Shown here: one piece after another, positions 4,541 through 6,107 of the stretch | Position numbering within the stretch: the stretch's first letter is position 1 | Layout of the letters: each line of letters begins with the position of its first letter | From: Spirochaetaceae bacterium | GTDB taxonomy: Bacteria > Spirochaetota > Spirochaetia > B11-G9 | NCBI GenBank assembly: GCA_030600745.1 | Contig: JAUVLL010000209.1 | Coordinates: 1 to 6,107, forward strand | Direction of reading: 5' to 3' | DNA length: 6,107 nucleotides | The notes under the pieces: generated by a model | What the model saw: only the letters and a program-made list of their open reading frames with translations | Databases searched by the model: none | Told to the model about the DNA's origin: nothing | Program-made: the position numbers and the translations under genes

Positions 4541-5768
4541 AATAATTCTTTTTGTTGTTCTATTAATCCTCTCTGCTGTGTTTTCTGCTACAGAAACAGC
4601 ATTTACATCTCTTTCGGTTGTTCAAATTCAGGAACTTGCTACTGATTATGGAAAGAAGGGAAGGATGGTAAAGCTTCTAAGCAAAAGAACAGATATTCTC
4701 CTTACAACCATTCTTATTGGCAACAACCTGGTTAATATTTCAGCTTCTGCCATTGTCTCAAGTTTGACAATAGAAATCTTCGGTAATCGTGCTCTTGCTC
4801 TGTCAACAGGGCTGTTAACCCTTGTTATTCTAATTTTCGCAGAAGTTACTCCTAAACAGATAGCTATTATACACAGTGAGAAAATTGCACTCTACATGGC
4901 ATATCCTGTCAGGTGGTTTTCCTGGATTCTTCTGCCGGTAATAAAACTAATTGGATTGATAAGCAGTTTGATTACACACATAGTGGGTGGAGAAAAGAAA
5001 AAACTCTCCCTGGAAGGGATACTCTATATGGTTAGTATTGCAGAACGTCAGGGAGTGGTGGAGACCTATGAAACCCGTATGATAAAAAATGTTTTTCGTT
5101 TTAATGATACCCAGGTTCAGGCAATTATGACTCACAGAACAGAAGTATTCAGTTTAGAAAGCAATACAACTATTAATGATGCTTTAAAAAGTATTGCAGA
5201 AAAGGGGTTCTCCCGTATCCCTGTCTATAATGAAAACCCGGAGGAAATAATAGGTATTGTGCTTGTCAAGAGTCTTATTGCTCTCTATCAACAAGGGAAA
5301 GGCACTACGAAATTAAAGGACTTTATGTTGGAACCGCTCTATATCAGCGGAACGAGAAAGGTCAATAAGCTTTTCTATACACTGAAGAATCAGAAGCTGA
5401 ACATAGCTGTAATTATGGATGAATACGGGGGTCTTGCCGGTATTGTTACAATGGAGGATATTACCGAAGAGCTGTTCGGTGAACTCTATGATGAACACGA
5501 ACAGAACCGGATGGATAGAATAACATTACTGTGGGACGGAAGTTACCGGCTGATGGGTGAGACAACTCTTCATCAGATTGAAGATCGACTGGGTTTAAAA
5601 CTTCCTCATGGGAAATATGTACAAACCCTGGCTGGATATCTTGTTGAGTATCTGGGGAATATTCCTGTAAAAAACCAGAATATAGAAACGCCTTTCGGTG
5701 TTTTTATAATAGAATCCATTAAACGTAACAGGATAAATTCTGTAATACTAAATATGCAAGACCGTTGA
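4530..5768 (+). CDS. CNNM/CorC-family transporter with CBS pair (HlyC/CorC hemolysin-like protein)
   Basis: Integral membrane protein of the DUF21/CNNM family; characterised members (CorC, MpfA, CNNM) act in Mg2+ or Co2+ export and are not toxins despite the old 'hemolysin' label. From ATG 4530 it has 412 residues. The membrane domain (about 1-150) carries the family landmarks FSATETAFTSL (18-28), LIGNNLVNISASA (62-74) and FAEVTPKQIA (103-112). A CBS pair follows (about 185-320; VFSLESNTTINDAL, FSRIPVYNE, IAVIMDEYGGLAGIVTMEDI), then a C-terminal CorC/HlyC domain (about 335-412; GETTLHQIEDRLGL, TLAGYLVEYLGNIP). A TTG four codons upstream (4518) is also open, but the ATG matches the usual family N-terminus. 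Neither start has a Shine-Dalgarno, so initiation may depend on coupling to the overlapping upstream ORF. leuS follows after 31 bp. Confidence 0.93.
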   Translation: MLFEIILFVVLLILSAVFSATETAFTSLSVVQIQELATDYGKKGRMVKLLSKRTDILLTTILIGNNLVNISASAIVSSLTIEIFGNRALALSTGLLTLVILIFAEVTPKQIAIIHSEKIALYMAYPVRWFSWILLPVIKLIGLISSLITHIVGGEKKKLSLEGILYMVSIAERQGVVETYETRMIKNVFRFNDTQVQAIMTHRTEVFSLESNTTINDALKSIAEKGFSRIPVYNENPEEIIGIVLVKSLIALYQQGKGTTKLKDFMLEPLYISGTRKVNKLFYTLKNQKLNIAVIMDEYGGLAGIVTMEDITEELFGELYDEHEQNRMDRITLLWDGSYRLMGETTLHQIEDRLGLKLPHGKYVQTLAGYLVEYLGNIPVKNQNIETPFGVFIIESIKRNRINSVILNMQDR

Positions 5769-5793
5769 CTAGGAGCCTTTCAGTCGGTATCAT
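5765..5793 (+). promoter_or_regulatory. Promoter-like element placing the leuS transcript start at its ATG
   Basis: TTGACT (5765-5770) and TATCAT (5788-5793) are each one base from consensus and 17 bases apart. The -35 overlaps the stop codon of the preceding gene. Six bases separate the -10 from the leuS ATG, so initiation would fall on or beside position 5800. AGGAG at 5771-5775 is 24 bases from the ATG, too far to serve as a normal ribosome site. Confidence 0.5.
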
Positions 5794-5799
5794 CCCCCC

Positions 5800-6107
5800 A
5801 TGAGCAAATACCCGTTTACAGAGATAGAAAAGAAGTGGCAGGACTACTGGGAAGAGAACAAAACCTTTAAGGTTACAGAAGATCCCTCAGTACCAAAAGA
5901 GAAGAGAAAATATGTTCTCGATATGTTTCCATACCCCTCAAGTCAGGGGCTTCATGTAGGTCACCCCGAAGGATATACGGCCACAGATATTTATTGCCGT
6001 TACCTTCGAATGGCAGGTTATCATGTCCTGCATCCCATGGGCTTTGATTCTTTTGGCCTTCCGGCAGAAAACTACGCAATTAAAACAGGCACTCATCCCG
6101 GATTATC
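5800..6107 (+). CDS. leuS: Leucyl-tRNA synthetase (partial, N-terminal 102 residues)
   Basis: Class I aminoacyl-tRNA synthetase that charges tRNA-Leu with leucine in the cytoplasm. The visible N-terminus is typical of bacterial LeuRS: YPFTEIEKKWQDYW (4-17), then YVLDMFPYPSSQGLHVGHPEGY (38-59), which carries the class I 'HIGH' signature as HVGH at 52-55, then GFDSFGLPAENYAI, where the leucine/adenylate pocket is built. The KMSKS loop, editing domain and anticodon-binding domain lie past the right edge. ATG 5800 is the only possible start, because an in-frame TAG at 5770-5772 is followed by no other start codon. It has no Shine-Dalgarno at normal distance, being preceded by a C-rich run, which fits a leaderless transcript. 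It may also be read through from the upstream gene. Confidence 0.97.
   Translation, partial: MSKYPFTEIEKKWQDYWEENKTFKVTEDPSVPKEKRKYVLDMFPYPSSQGLHVGHPEGYTATDIYCRYLRMAGYHVLHPMGFDSFGLPAENYAIKTGTHPGL

Noticed and set aside
4530..5768. Interpretation of the CNNM/CorC-family gene as a true hemolysin
   Set aside because: The domain set (DUF21/CNNM, CBS pair, CorC/HlyC) belongs to ion transporters; the hemolysin name is historical.
5769..5799. T-box or other leader riboswitch ahead of leuS
   Set aside because: The gap is only 31 bp, far too short for a T-box, and no specifier or antiterminator elements are seen.
1..6107. Search for CRISPR arrays, tRNAs, insertion sequences or att sites
   Set aside because: No regularly spaced repeats, cloverleaf, transposase or flanking direct repeats were found by eye.

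Overview
The window looks like chromosomal DNA from a bacterium, most likely a free-living spirochaete (Spirochaeta/Sediminispirochaeta type). This is inferred from three things: the binding protein matures to an 'AQKEA' N-terminus with no lipobox, the LeuRS begins KYPFTEIEKKW, and GC content is moderate (about 40-45% in most genes). No rRNA, tRNA, CRISPR array or transposase gene is visible.

Left part, minus strand (about 4168 down to 1): a compact sugar-utilisation locus. In transcription order it holds a LacI-family repressor (3104-4099), a cytoplasmic GH15 alpha-glucosidase of the glucoamylase/isomaltose-glucohydrolase type (1923-3023), an ABC sugar-binding protein (544-1782), and the first 164 codons of a MalF-like permease that runs off the left edge. 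A perfect 16-bp LacI-type operator (4117-4132) lies at the predicted transcription start of the repressor gene. A nested double operator (3042-3070) lies between the repressor and the GH15 gene. The likely logic is that the repressor controls itself and the operon, the ABC system imports an alpha-linked glucose oligosaccharide, and the GH15 enzyme cuts it to glucose inside the cell. A hairpin between binding protein and permease may tune their relative expression.

Middle, 4133-4529: a divergent intergenic region. It holds the repressor promoter, a structured element with an orphan plus-strand terminator-like hairpin (candidate small RNA or repeat, about 4212-4312), a good sigma70 promoter (4408-4437), and a 30-codon upstream ORF starting M-D-D-D-D-P-L-P that overlaps the start of the next gene.

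Right part, plus strand: a CNNM/CorC-family (HlyC-like) membrane protein with a CBS pair (4530-5768), implicated by family in Mg2+/Co2+ export. After 31 bp comes the start of leuS, leucyl-tRNA synthetase (5800 to the right edge). leuS has a promoter-like TTGACT-N17-TATCAT placed so that transcription would begin at or next to its ATG, with no Shine-Dalgarno, so it may be leaderless.

The most interesting idea is that the acidic, proline-containing upstream ORF, which resembles the start of the enterobacterial Mg2+-sensing MgtL leader peptide, may be a translational Mg2+ sensor for the CNNM/CorC gene. All functional statements rest on reading motifs by eye; no database search was possible.
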